A stretch of 13,611 nucleotides of DNA from Clostridia bacterium (GCA_017408305.1 JAFQUU010000061.1:1-13611), one strand, 5' to 3'. Numbered from the stretch's first letter, positions 1 through 7,717 are shown. Translations and numbers: made by a program. Notes: generated by a model not told the origin, from the letters alone.

Positions 1-346
1 ATAAATAATTTGCATAAAAATTAATTAAAATAATAATTTTTGAAAAAGCAAAAATTAAAACATTTAAAAAGATTACAAAAAACCTAAACAAGTTCATAAA
101 TCCTGAATATGGGATTTTATGGGAGATTTTTTCTTTCAATGCACTATAGAAAAAGCCAATCAAAATTTCAAATATAAGCCAATAAAATATGCCGTTTGCA
201 ATTAAGAAAACTATAGACATCCCTAGGCCATAAACAGAGTTTAAGGCCATAGCATCAAAACTTTTTAACAGTGCAAAACTAAGGACTGCCAAAATGCCAA
301 TCAGCCATTTTTTTATACCCGTTAGGGCAGAAATTTTTTGTATCAC
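1..346 (-). CDS. Membrane protein of unknown function (C-terminus cut by window edge)
   Basis: The frame is open from a GTG at 346-344 to the window edge, about 115 codons, and no stop is reached. The translation is strongly hydrophobic. Candidate membrane segments lie near residues 14-24, 38-62 and 85-113, separated by short basic stretches such as KEKISHK. The start is supported by an AAAGGGG-type ribosome site 7-8 bases upstream and by the GTGA overlap with the holA stop, which suggests translational coupling. It would be the third gene of the comEC-holA unit. I do not recognise the family. rpsT often follows holA in Firmicutes, but this is not rpsT. I am confident that it is coding; no function can be given. 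Confidence 0.72.
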   Translation of the reverse strand, partial: MIQKISALTGIKKWLIGILAVLSFALLKSFDAMALNSVYGLGMSIVFLIANGIFYWLIFEILIGFFYSALKEKISHKIPYSGFMNLFRFFVIFLNVLIFAFSKIIILINFYANYL

Positions 347-1302
347 TTTTCTTCCCCTTTTGTAATTGAAATGATTTGAAACACCAAATAATACATTGCG
401 TTTTCGGCGTTCATCTTGCCACTTTTAATGTCATAATCAACATCTAAAATAAGGTTGCTGATTTTTAAAATCTTTGCAGGAGACAAATTTTTTGCAATGC
501 CTTTTGCTTTTGAAATTGCAAATTCTTTCACACCAAGGTGCTTTGCAATTTCTGCGTTTGTGCCCTCTGCCAAACCTGCATATAAAACCCTTCTGTAATG
601 TGCTGAAATAAGCCCGAGAATGACAGGAAACTCCATTGTTTCAAGCATTTTTTTCATAAGCGTTATGGCTTTGTCGCCGTTGCCAGAAGAGAGTGCCGAG
701 GTGATTTCAAAAACTGAATACTCATCAGATTTTTTCACCATTTTTTTGATGTCAGATTCTGTGATTTCATCTTTACCAGCATACAAAAGTTTTGAAAGTT
801 CGTTTCTTATACGCATTTGGTCGCTTCCACAAAAATCAATCAGAAGTGCCACTGCACCTAGAGAAATGCTTTTTCCACTTTCCTTAAATTTTGATTCAAT
901 TATTTGGGATAGTTCGCCTTCGCTAAGTTTGTTACAAAGCACTTTTTCAGCAGATAGTTTTGCAAAAACATTTTGCCCAACAATTTCTTGAAAAACCAAA
1001 ATTGTTTCAAGGGCTGGTGCTTTGCAATATTCTTCAAGTTTTTTAAGGTCTGCATCCTTGATTTTTGCAACATTTTTTACAACCACCAAACGCTTTTCAC
1101 TCATAAGTGGCATTTGCTGGCAAGACAAAATAATTTTTTCTGCATCAAAATTTTCATCATTAAAAACTGCTTTATTTAATTCCGGCATTTCAATTTTTGC
1201 CTTGTCTTCTATATGTTTCAAGGCCTTGTCTAAACCTAAAATATCGTTGCCTGTAAGCCTGTATACTGGCATAAGCGTGGTTTGGGTTTCAAGTTTTTTC
1301 AA
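343..1302 (-). CDS. holA: DNA polymerase III delta subunit (clamp-loader subunit HolA)
   Basis: HolA is the delta subunit of the replicative clamp loader; it opens the beta sliding clamp so that it can be placed on primed DNA. The 319-residue product has the usual length. It has the family's N-terminal pattern (VYRLTGND near residue 13), a middle region containing QQMPLMSEKRLVVV, and the C-terminal segment with ALSSGNGDKAITLMKKML followed by the helical collar region. The start used is TTG at 1302-1300, overlapping the comEC stop as TTGA. AAGGAG at 1314-1309, six bases upstream, favours it over the next candidate, ATG at codon 11. The gene lies directly downstream of comEC, a conserved neighbourhood in Firmicutes, and is probably co-transcribed with it. 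Its own stop overlaps the start of the next membrane-protein gene. Confidence 0.93.
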   Translation of the reverse strand: MKKLETQTTLMPVYRLTGNDILGLDKALKHIEDKAKIEMPELNKAVFNDENFDAEKIILSCQQMPLMSEKRLVVVKNVAKIKDADLKKLEEYCKAPALETILVFQEIVGQNVFAKLSAEKVLCNKLSEGELSQIIESKFKESGKSISLGAVALLIDFCGSDQMRIRNELSKLLYAGKDEITESDIKKMVKKSDEYSVFEITSALSSGNGDKAITLMKKMLETMEFPVILGLISAHYRRVLYAGLAEGTNAEIAKHLGVKEFAISKAKGIAKNLSPAKILKISNLILDVDYDIKSGKMNAENAMYYLVFQIISITKGEEK

Positions 1303-3428
1303 TTCTCGCTCCTTACTTCGGTTATTATACCATTACTTATTGAAAATGTAAATGTTCCATTTATTTTTGTGGCAAAATTATTTTCTATTCCTTCAATTTT
1401 ATCGTTTGAAACAACATAATGGAAACTTCCTGTGTTTAAGAAATTCTTGCTTTCTCTGCTTTCAAACAAAATTTGAGGATTGTAAACTGCCAAGTCTCCA
1501 CGAATTGTGTTTGCTTGATTTGAACCTATGTGATTAAACGCAATCACAATTCCAACATCATCAACTTCCACATACACGCCTTTTAACACTTCATTTGCAT
1601 ATATGTGCATAAATGCAAAGTCTCCAACGGTTTTAATTTCTGCACTACTTTCAGAAATCGTGTTTGCATGATATTTAGACTGAAATTCTTTAACCTCTTT
1701 TTGAGTGTTTGAGGTGGATACAAAAACATTTATGTTTTCAATGCGTTTGTGCTTAAGATATGTTTCCATATCAGCGTTATAACCAACCACAAGCACTTGA
1801 CCGTTCTTTGATGTTAATACTGCCGAGGGTGAATAGGTGTTAATTTGCGTATATGTAGTGGCTAAAGGCACAAAAGGACGGTCTACTGCAATCACCATCC
1901 CAAACGCAAGTAACGCCCCACTTGCACAAAGTGCCAGCCGTTTGATTTTATCGCCCATAAAGAGTTTACTGATTGCAAAAAGACAAAAGTAAAAACCTGC
2001 TGCACCAATCAGCGATAAAGAATATAGGTTTATGATTGCAAAATCAAGGCTTGAAATTGCACCCGAAAACCAAATAATAAATTGCATAATTATGTTTGGA
2101 ACAAACAGCAAAAAGCCCAAAAACTTAAATGCCGAAACCACAAAAACAAGAGCAAACACAAGTATGTATGCAAAAGAAAACAATGGCACACAAATAAGGT
2201 TTGTAAGCCAAGAAAAGAAAGAAATTTGCCCAAAATACAAGGCCAAGATTGGCGAAATTGCAAGTGTTGTTGAAACATCTATCGCCAGTGCGTTTGAAAG
2301 AGCATTTGGAATTTTGCATTTTTGATTAAAGAATTTTGTAAGTGGTGGCACCAAAATGCCAATAGCAACAACACTTACAAAACTCATAAGAAATCCTGCA
2401 TCAAATACTGAAAATGGGTTTATAAGAAGAATTATAAAACCTGCCACACCTAAGGACGACAAAAGGTCATATTGCCTGCCAATAAGCGTACTTGCCAAAA
2501 ACACAATTGCCATAATGCTTGCCCTGACAACCGATGGTGCGAAAGAGCAAAGGTAGCAATAAAATAGTAGAACTATTGAAACAAAAATAAACCTAAAAAG
2601 TTTTGATGTTTTGAAAAGTCTAAGTAGCCAATATAGGCATGCCACCAAAACAGCAATATTAAGGCCCGATACTGCAACCAAGTGGCCAAGCCCACTGGTT
2701 GCAAAGTTTGATTTTATTTCTTCATCAAGTTGTGTTTGGTCGCCAAACAAAATAGAGTATGCAAGTTCTGCAGTTTCAAACGGCATAAAACCGTGAAGAA
2801 GATTTTTGACATACAGCCTTACATTTTCTGCAAAAGACAAATTGCCTGTTGAAACAACTTCAATATCTTCATAATTTACAAAGGCATTATGTGTTGCGTT
2901 CATTTTGTAAGCATAAGAATTAAACTGCCCACTTTCAAACAAAAATTCATCATACACATTGGTTGTAAATCTTAAGATTTCACCACTTTCCACAGAAAAA
3001 TCTTCTGCTTTATAAACACTCAATGCAAGATTTTTGGTTTTGTTGCCATCAAGGGTTACATTATCCAAAATCAAAAATATGGTGTCGTCATTGTCATAGA
3101 TATGCGTGGTGGCCCTGCCCTCCACGACATATTCTTGGCCACTGGTTAGATTGCTTGTAAAATTTTTTGTGTCTAGAAAATAGCACCCAACGCCAAGTGC
3201 AAAACACGAAATTATCACCAAAAGATTTACAAATGCTTTTCTAAAAATTGAATACCCAATGGCAAACACAGCCATCAAAGAAAACAAAACCAAAAAGGTT
3301 GTGTCTAGTGAAAAAAGATAATAGGAAAAACCTATGCCAATTGCAAACGCCAAAAAACCATAAAAAAGTGGTCTAAAATTAAAATATCTTTTTTTATTTT
3401 CTTCTTTTGTTTTAGAAAAACTTTCCAC
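1299..3428 (-). CDS. comEC: ComEC/Rec2-family DNA-uptake channel with degenerate C-terminal domain
   Basis: ComEC forms the membrane channel through which single-stranded DNA enters the cytoplasm during transformation. The 709-residue protein has the family's three parts. An N-terminal membrane segment plus soluble OB-like DUF4131 region covers about residues 20-200. The polytopic competence domain covers about 220-510 and includes SGLGHLVAVSGLNIAVL (residues 245-261), PSVVRASIM (298-306) and INPFSVFDAGFLMSF (336-350). A soluble C-terminal region runs from about 515 to 709. In most ComEC proteins that last part is a metallo-beta-lactamase-like domain, with an HxHxDH motif where this protein has NVFVSTSNTQKEV (567-579). 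No HxHxDH is present anywhere in it, so the domain is predicted to lack metal-dependent nuclease activity. The start is GTG with no Shine-Dalgarno site; a promoter lies immediately upstream. Whether the organism is competent cannot be told from this window. Confidence 0.93.
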   Translation of the reverse strand: MESFSKTKEENKKRYFNFRPLFYGFLAFAIGIGFSYYLFSLDTTFLVLFSLMAVFAIGYSIFRKAFVNLLVIISCFALGVGCYFLDTKNFTSNLTSGQEYVVEGRATTHIYDNDDTIFLILDNVTLDGNKTKNLALSVYKAEDFSVESGEILRFTTNVYDEFLFESGQFNSYAYKMNATHNAFVNYEDIEVVSTGNLSFAENVRLYVKNLLHGFMPFETAELAYSILFGDQTQLDEEIKSNFATSGLGHLVAVSGLNIAVLVACLYWLLRLFKTSKLFRFIFVSIVLLFYCYLCSFAPSVVRASIMAIVFLASTLIGRQYDLLSSLGVAGFIILLINPFSVFDAGFLMSFVSVVAIGILVPPLTKFFNQKCKIPNALSNALAIDVSTTLAISPILALYFGQISFFSWLTNLICVPLFSFAYILVFALVFVVSAFKFLGFLLFVPNIIMQFIIWFSGAISSLDFAIINLYSLSLIGAAGFYFCLFAISKLFMGDKIKRLALCASGALLAFGMVIAVDRPFVPLATTYTQINTYSPSAVLTSKNGQVLVVGYNADMETYLKHKRIENINVFVSTSNTQKEVKEFQSKYHANTISESSAEIKTVGDFAFMHIYANEVLKGVYVEVDDVGIVIAFNHIGSNQANTIRGDLAVYNPQILFESRESKNFLNTGSFHYVVSNDKIEGIENNFATKINGTFTFSISNGIITEVRSEN

Positions 3429-3434
3429 AAAATA

Positions 3435-3462
3435 ATTATAGCAAATAATAAAAAAAAATCAA
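3435..3462 (-). promoter_or_regulatory. comEC promoter, apparently giving a leaderless mRNA
   Basis: The minus strand shows TTGATT (3462-3457), a 16-base spacer and a perfect TATAAT (3440-3435), with an extended -10 TG just before it (TGCTATAAT). Only six bases (TATTTT) separate the -10 box from the comEC GTG at 3428. Transcription is therefore expected to start at or within a base of the start codon. There is no room for a ribosome binding site and none is seen. Confidence 0.7.
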
Positions 3463-3488
3463 TTTGAAAATTAGAAAATATTTTCAAA
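3463..3488 (-). terminator. Weak AT-rich hairpin, possible terminator after the DUF4363 gene
   Basis: On the minus strand TTTGAAAAT (3488-3480) and ATTTTCAAA (3471-3463) can form a 9-bp stem with an 8-base loop spanning the DUF4363 stop codon. TTGA and a run of nine T follow. The stem holds only one G-C pair, and the T tract overlaps the comEC promoter region. Termination here is plausible but weakly supported. Confidence 0.35.
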
Positions 3489-3863
3489 AGAGATTCCCAT
3501 AATATTGTAATATCCTTCAATGTAATAAAGAAGTAATGCCAAACTTGCCTTAAACATGGCTTCGTTGTTCTCAACAACATAAACCTTCATTTTTGTAAGT
3601 TCAACACCTACATCTTCAATGTCTTTAAGGTTAACCAAAAAGCAGAGTGCACCTTCATAGCCGTCCCAAGTTGTCTCTAAATCAACAACTTTGTCATAAA
3701 TTTCTTGATTATTTATATCGTTTTTATCTTTTACAAACTCTGTAAGTGCAACAATCTTGTCTGTCATATTGGCAAGATAGTTTGAAACCATCACCTGCTC
3801 TGTAATACAAATACCAATCAAAATCACAATGATTGCAAGGATTGAAACAAGTCTTTTATTCAT
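3471..3863 (-). CDS. DUF4363 family protein, membrane-anchored
   Basis: The product is 130 residues. A short basic N-terminus (MNKR) and one hydrophobic segment (about residues 5-22) anchor it in the membrane. The rest is soluble and mostly helical, and includes the family-like stretch LETTWDGYEGALCFLVN. The frame stays open upstream to 3953, but ATG 3863 is the better start: the protein then begins with a normal anchor, and GAGGTG stands just upstream. The start overlaps the end of the DUF421 gene by eight bases. Proteins of this type are commonly encoded directly after DUF421 (YetF-like) proteins in Clostridia, so the two probably work together at the membrane. The molecular function is unknown. 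Confidence 0.8.
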   Translation of the reverse strand: MNKRLVSILAIIVILIGICITEQVMVSNYLANMTDKIVALTEFVKDKNDINNQEIYDKVVDLETTWDGYEGALCFLVNLKDIEDVGVELTKMKVYVVENNEAMFKASLALLLYYIEGYYNIMGISFENIF

Positions 3864-4566
3864 TGTGCACCTCAAGTTGAAAGGTTTTGTAAGGCTTGTT
3901 TTTTTCCTGCAAATAGCATTGCCCTGACTTATCCATAGTAAACGCAACAACATCTTTTATGCTTTGGATTTTTTCATTATCGAGAACCTTGTTGATAAGG
4001 CCTTCACTTGCATTTACAAAAGCAAAGTTTTCTTGCAAAAGATTGCCTTGACTGATAAGGGTAACAGGCAAAAAGTTTTCTTCAGGAGAAAGTTTTAGGT
4101 CTTTTACCGTAACGGGGCTTGCCTCGGCCTTTGGCATAACATTTACAACGCCATTTGTTTCCATTATTGCATAGTGAACATCTTCAAGTTTAAAATATCC
4201 TTGGTTGTGGATTGCCTCAAAAATGTCATCAACGGTGATGTTCAGTTGCTCCACTGCATCATAGTTAATTCCGTTGGGGTCGATTATTATCACCGGTTTG
4301 CCACTTATGATGTTTGCAATTTTTGGGCTTTTTTTAGATAAAACTGTAAGAAAAAAATGCACAACAACAAGAGTGATAAGTGGCACAACACCATTAAGTG
4401 TTGGGATAGAAGATTCTGCCATTGGGATTGTTGCAAGGTCTGCAATAACAAGTGTAAGCACAAGTTCAAACGGTTGCATTTGCCCAATTTGGCGTTTGCC
4501 CATAATCCTAAACACAAGAAGCACTAAAAGATAGACAATAATTGCCCTAATGATTAAAGTTAACAT
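3856..4566 (-). CDS. DUF421 (YetF-like) membrane protein
   Basis: This 236-residue protein matches the YetF/YdfR/YcaP family. It has a first membrane segment at about residues 3-20, then the diagnostic MGKRQIGQMQPFELVLTL (about 22-39), a second segment, and a third near residues 60-76. A cytoplasmic alpha/beta domain follows from about residue 85 (GKPVIIIDPNGI and NITVDDIFEAIHNQGY). In Bacillus this family has been linked to spore or membrane properties, but no biochemical role is settled. The gene is 28 bases downstream of the flippase gene and overlaps the DUF4363 gene, so it is likely in one unit with both. The start fits the family's usual N-terminus, yet no Shine-Dalgarno sequence precedes it, and the ATG lies in one arm of a 7-bp inverted repeat. 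Confidence 0.88.
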   Translation of the reverse strand: MLTLIIRAIIVYLLVLLVFRIMGKRQIGQMQPFELVLTLVIADLATIPMAESSIPTLNGVVPLITLVVVHFFLTVLSKKSPKIANIISGKPVIIIDPNGINYDAVEQLNITVDDIFEAIHNQGYFKLEDVHYAIMETNGVVNVMPKAEASPVTVKDLKLSPEENFLPVTLISQGNLLQENFAFVNASEGLINKVLDNEKIQSIKDVVAFTMDKSGQCYLQEKNKPYKTFQLEVHNE

Positions 4567-4580
4567 ACATCTAGTATGTT
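4562..4580 (-). repeat. Short inverted repeat over the DUF421 start codon
   Basis: AACATAC (4580-4574 on the minus strand) and GTATGTT (4568-4562) form a perfect 7-bp stem around a five-base loop. The ATG start (4566-4564) lies in the downstream arm. In mRNA the hairpin would occlude initiation when folded. A stem this short and AT-rich can also arise by chance. Confidence 0.4.
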
Positions 4581-4594
4581 TTTTTATTTAATTT

Positions 4595-6121
4595 TTATGT
4601 TTTTTTCGCCAAAGTTTTTTTCTTGAAATGCTCTTTAATATTTACAAACCAAACTTTTATGTCGATTAAATCAAACACTTGACAAACAAGCAAGAACCCT
4701 ACCAGCCCCACACCACACGATATTGCAAGATTAAAAAACATTGGCATAAAGTGCGAAAGGAGATTTGTCAGGAAACTCACCAAACTTGCAACAGGAATAC
4801 TGCAAACCGAAATAAGAAGGATTGGTTTTAATATTTTGACTTTTGAAGTTGTAATTTTGTTTATCATCCGTATGTTCAAAACACTAGACAGCCCCATACA
4901 AACGCCCATGCCAACAAGCACAGAGTGTATACCAATATATTTTGGCAAAAACCAAATGCAAAGAAGCATAATTATGCCACCTAGAATATAATTTTTCATG
5001 CTTTTAACTTCATAGCCAAGTGTGTTAAGGATTGCAGAAGTTATGTTTGTAAGGCCAATTGGTAGCATTATCCAAGCAGAATACACCAAAAGTGTGCCAC
5101 AATCTAGATTATCAAAAAAGAAAAGTCCTATATTTTCGCCTGCACCCATATAAATTGGGACAAACAAACATGAAATGAAAAGCGTTATAACAATTGAAGC
5201 AGTAATTCTGCTTTCAATATGGTTTTTGTTATTTTGGGCAACTGCAGTTGAAAGGTCTGGCACAAGTGCCATGCCAAGCGAACCGATAAGTGCTGACGGA
5301 ATAAACAAAAACGGAAGTGTCATACCAAACGCCACACCAAAAAGAGACATTGCATCTGCATTAGTCATGCCCGTTGCCACAAGCCTAAGTGGAATTATGA
5401 TTGCAATCACGGGCTGAATTAGGCTTGAAACAACCCTTACAAATGTAATTGGGGTTGATGTTTTAATGATTTCTTTTGCAAAACCTCTAGGCCTTCGAAG
5501 GCGACCACCATATACGAAAAACAAGATTGTAACCAGTGTTGCAGACAAAAAGCAAGCAATAGTAAGCGACACTGCACTTGTAACTGCACCATCAACCACA
5601 GAAAGTGCTCCACCAATCATAATCACAAATAATATTATTCTGGCAACCTGCTCAAAAAGGTCCACAAGACACACTGCAAAGTAGTTGGACCTGCCCCAAA
5701 ACCAGCCCCTAAAAGTTGAATAAATTGCACTAAAGATGACTGCTGGTAAAAGCAGAATTAAAATCAGGACACACCTTTCATCTGTAAACACAGCTTTTAA
5801 GACATTGTTAAATAAAAGCACAATCAAACAAGTTGCTACAGCCAAAATCAGCGATGCCACGAGTGCAGTTGCAACCATAGAACTTTCTGCCTTATGGTCG
5901 CCCTTGGCGTGAAGTGATGAGGACAATTTTGAAATGACAAGAGGCAGTCCCGTTGCCACAAATGTTACAAGAACCGTAAAAATTGAAAAAGCCACTTGGA
6001 ACACGCCAAGTGCTTCTGCACCAATCTCTCTTGAAAGATAGATTTTAAATAAAAAACCCAAAAAACGATTTATGACTGTAAAAAAAGTCATAAGTGCAAC
6101 TGCTTGAAAAAGTGATTTCAT
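4595..6121 (-). CDS. MATE-like polysaccharide/lipid flippase, SpoVB/MurJ type
   Basis: The 508-residue integral membrane protein belongs to the MOP superfamily of flippases (polysaccharide biosynthesis protein, SpoVB/MurJ-like). Such proteins move lipid-linked saccharides, for example lipid II or other undecaprenyl-linked units, across the membrane. The N-terminus (FFTVINRFLGFLFKIYLSRE, then GAEALGVFQVAF) is characteristic, as is the repeated pattern of about 12-14 hydrophobic helices with FRGWFWGRSN near residues 138-147. Length matches SpoVB, and the neighbourhood does not decide between sporulation and general wall synthesis. The ATG at 6121 fits the family's N-terminus. No Shine-Dalgarno site is visible before it; a TATATT ends six bases upstream, but no good -35 accompanies it. 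DUF421 and DUF4363 genes follow closely. Confidence 0.87.
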   Translation of the reverse strand: MKSLFQAVALMTFFTVINRFLGFLFKIYLSREIGAEALGVFQVAFSIFTVLVTFVATGLPLVISKLSSSLHAKGDHKAESSMVATALVASLILAVATCLIVLLFNNVLKAVFTDERCVLILILLLPAVIFSAIYSTFRGWFWGRSNYFAVCLVDLFEQVARIILFVIMIGGALSVVDGAVTSAVSLTIACFLSATLVTILFFVYGGRLRRPRGFAKEIIKTSTPITFVRVVSSLIQPVIAIIIPLRLVATGMTNADAMSLFGVAFGMTLPFLFIPSALIGSLGMALVPDLSTAVAQNNKNHIESRITASIVITLFISCLFVPIYMGAGENIGLFFFDNLDCGTLLVYSAWIMLPIGLTNITSAILNTLGYEVKSMKNYILGGIIMLLCIWFLPKYIGIHSVLVGMGVCMGLSSVLNIRMINKITTSKVKILKPILLISVCSIPVASLVSFLTNLLSHFMPMFFNLAISCGVGLVGFLLVCQVFDLIDIKVWFVNIKEHFKKKTLAKKT

Positions 6122-6194
6122 CTAGGTAATATATTTTTTTTGATTTAAAATTAGCACCTAAAGCCCATTTTATTATAAAGGTTTTTCAAATTGG

Positions 6195-6223
6195 TTGATT
6201 TTAGCGAATTTTAGTAGTACAAT
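6195..6223 (+). promoter_or_regulatory. Promoter of the acetyltransferase gene, apparently leaderless
   Basis: TTGATT (6195-6200), a 17-base spacer and TACAAT (6218-6223) form a near-consensus vegetative promoter. The start ATG at 6230 follows the -10 box after exactly six bases (ATAACT). The expected transcription start is therefore the A of the ATG or very close to it. No ribosome binding site is present. The 108-base gap to the divergent flippase gene holds no other clear signal. Confidence 0.68.
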
Positions 6224-6229
6224 ATAACT

Positions 6230-7354
6230 ATGATTGAAATACAAGAAGTTAAAACAAAAAAACAGCAAAAACAATTTGTAGATTTTCCTACTGCCCTTTA
6301 TGAAAACTGCCCATACTATGTGCACCCACTGCGTATGGATGAAATAAACAATTTTAACCCTAAAAAAAATGTATCTTATGACGACTGCGAAACAGCCTGC
6401 TTTTTGGCCATTGAAGATGGCAGAGTTGTTGGCAGGATTGCTGCAATTATCCAAAAACTTTACAATGAAAAAGTTGGTGAAAAGCGTGTAAGATTTTCTC
6501 GTTTTGACTGCGTTAACAACCCTGAAGTTGCAAACGCACTTTTTGCAAGTGCAGAAAAATGGGCAAAAGAAAAAGGCATGGAAATTATCCATGGCCCACT
6601 TGGTTTTAACGACCTAGACCGTGAAGGCCTTTTAATTGAAGGCTTTGACCAGCCACAAACTTTTGAAGAGCAATACAACTACCCTTATTATCAAACCTTA
6701 ATCGAAAACTATGGGTTTGTTAAGGAAAAAGATTGGCTTGAATTTAAGATTTTTATTCCAGAAAAAGTTGACGATCGTATGGAACGCCTTTCTAATGCAG
6801 TACTCAAGCGTTATAACCTCAAACTTGTAACTGCAAAAAGCAAAAGTCAGTTTATCAAACAATACAAAAAGCAAATTTTTGAGGTTTTGGATGAGGCGTA
6901 CGGAAGTTTGCATGGCGTTGTACCATTTACAGACAAACTTCGAGACCAAATAATTTCTCAATTTAAACTTTTTATAAGAAAAGAATTTATCATAGTAATT
7001 ACCGATGCAAGCGACAATGTTGTGGCGTTTGGTTTTGCAATTCCTTCTCTTTCAGAGGCAGTTAGAAAATCAAAAGGTCGCATTACTCTTCCTGCACTAT
7101 TTAGGGTAATTCATGCCGTTAAAAAACCAAAAATTGTTGATTTTGCACTTGTTGGCGTAAAATCTGACTATCAAGGCAAAGGCCTTACTGCAGTGATTAT
7201 GAAGTATTTAATTGAAGAAATTAACCGTATAGGTGTTGAATATTGCGAAACAAACCTAAACCTTGAAGACAACCTAAAAATTCAACAAACTTGGAAAAAT
7301 TTTGAACACGAACAGCACAAACGCAGACGCTGTTTTGTAAAAAATATTGAATAG
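6230..7354 (+). CDS. GNAT-family N-acetyltransferase (about 370-residue type)
   Basis: The 374-residue protein is a member of the GNAT superfamily, which transfers an acetyl group from acetyl-CoA to an amine. Its first part has FPTALYENCPYYVHPLR (about residues 19-35) and DGRVVGRIAAI (63-73). The middle carries HGPLGFNDLDREGLLIEGFD, a pattern typical of this long subfamily. The C-terminal acetyl-CoA-binding region is marked by VGVKSDYQGKGL (about 308-319), matching the Q/R-x-x-G-x-G/A signature in the form QGKGL. The substrate is unknown. It is the only plus-strand gene here, is transcribed alone, and ends at a strong bidirectional terminator. The N-terminus agrees with the family, so the start is credible despite having no Shine-Dalgarno site. 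Confidence 0.85.
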   Translation: MIEIQEVKTKKQQKQFVDFPTALYENCPYYVHPLRMDEINNFNPKKNVSYDDCETACFLAIEDGRVVGRIAAIIQKLYNEKVGEKRVRFSRFDCVNNPEVANALFASAEKWAKEKGMEIIHGPLGFNDLDREGLLIEGFDQPQTFEEQYNYPYYQTLIENYGFVKEKDWLEFKIFIPEKVDDRMERLSNAVLKRYNLKLVTAKSKSQFIKQYKKQIFEVLDEAYGSLHGVVPFTDKLRDQIISQFKLFIRKEFIIVITDASDNVVAFGFAIPSLSEAVRKSKGRITLPALFRVIHAVKKPKIVDFALVGVKSDYQGKGLTAVIMKYLIEEINRIGVEYCETNLNLEDNLKIQQTWKNFEHEQHKRRRCFVKNIE

Positions 7355-7360
7355 TACATA

Positions 7361-7389
7361 AAAAAACAGCACAAAAAGTGCTGTTTTTT
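7361..7389. terminator. Bidirectional intrinsic terminator
   Basis: AAAAAACAGCAC (7361-7372) and GTGCTGTTTTTT (7378-7389) form a perfect 12-bp stem around an AAAAA loop. The stem carries a T tract at its 3' side on either strand. It lies seven bases after the acetyltransferase stop and overlaps the stop codon of the convergent MazG-like gene, so it serves both. Confidence 0.9.
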
Positions 7390-7708
7390 AATTTTTATTA
7401 ATTTTTTTCATTTCAACAATTTCGTTTTTAAATTTAATCATCTTCTCTTCAATTGCTTTTTTTACTCTTTCTTCGCCAAACAAATTTGTCATTTCTTCAA
7501 TGCAAATGAAAACATCAGCAATTTCTTCAATAAGGTTGTCTTCAACTTCGGTTTGTCCTGCATATTCGTTATGTAAAACTTTTCTTTTGAACTTACTTAT
7601 AGCAACAGTAAGTTCTGCCATTTCTTCAATGCACTGGTCATATTGTCCGACAATTCCCCAAATTTCTGTTGCTTCTGCATAGACTTTAAGTCGTTCTTCC
7701 TTGGTCAT
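7388..7708 (-). CDS. MazG-like nucleoside triphosphate pyrophosphohydrolase
   Basis: The 106-residue, all-helical protein shows the metal-binding pattern of the MazG/all-alpha NTP-PPase superfamily. It has an EExxE motif in QCIEEMAELTVAISKF (about residues 26-41) and an ExxD motif in NLIEEIADVFICIEEM. These enzymes hydrolyse (d)NTPs to the monophosphate and pyrophosphate, often as nucleotide-pool cleaners; the substrate cannot be told here. Two ATG codons stand in tandem (7711 and 7708). AGGAGG lies only two bases before the first but five before the second, so 7708 is preferred. The gene follows the S51 gene after nine bases and ends inside the bidirectional terminator, forming a two-gene unit. 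Confidence 0.85.
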   Translation of the reverse strand: MTKEERLKVYAEATEIWGIVGQYDQCIEEMAELTVAISKFKRKVLHNEYAGQTEVEDNLIEEIADVFICIEEMTNLFGEERVKKAIEEKMIKFKNEIVEMKKINKN

Positions 7709-7717
7709 CATTTCCTC

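Noticed and set aside
6122..6160. Leaderless promoter for the flippase gene (TATATT six bases before the ATG)
   Set aside because: The spacing is suggestive, but the hexamer 17 bases upstream (TGCTAA) does not resemble a -35 and the surroundings are poly-A, so it is not listed as a promoter.
6173..6592. Minus-strand open frame of 139 codons opposite the acetyltransferase gene
   Set aside because: It is antisense to a convincing GNAT coding sequence, its composition is Phe/Cys/Asn-rich, and it would cross the acetyltransferase promoter.
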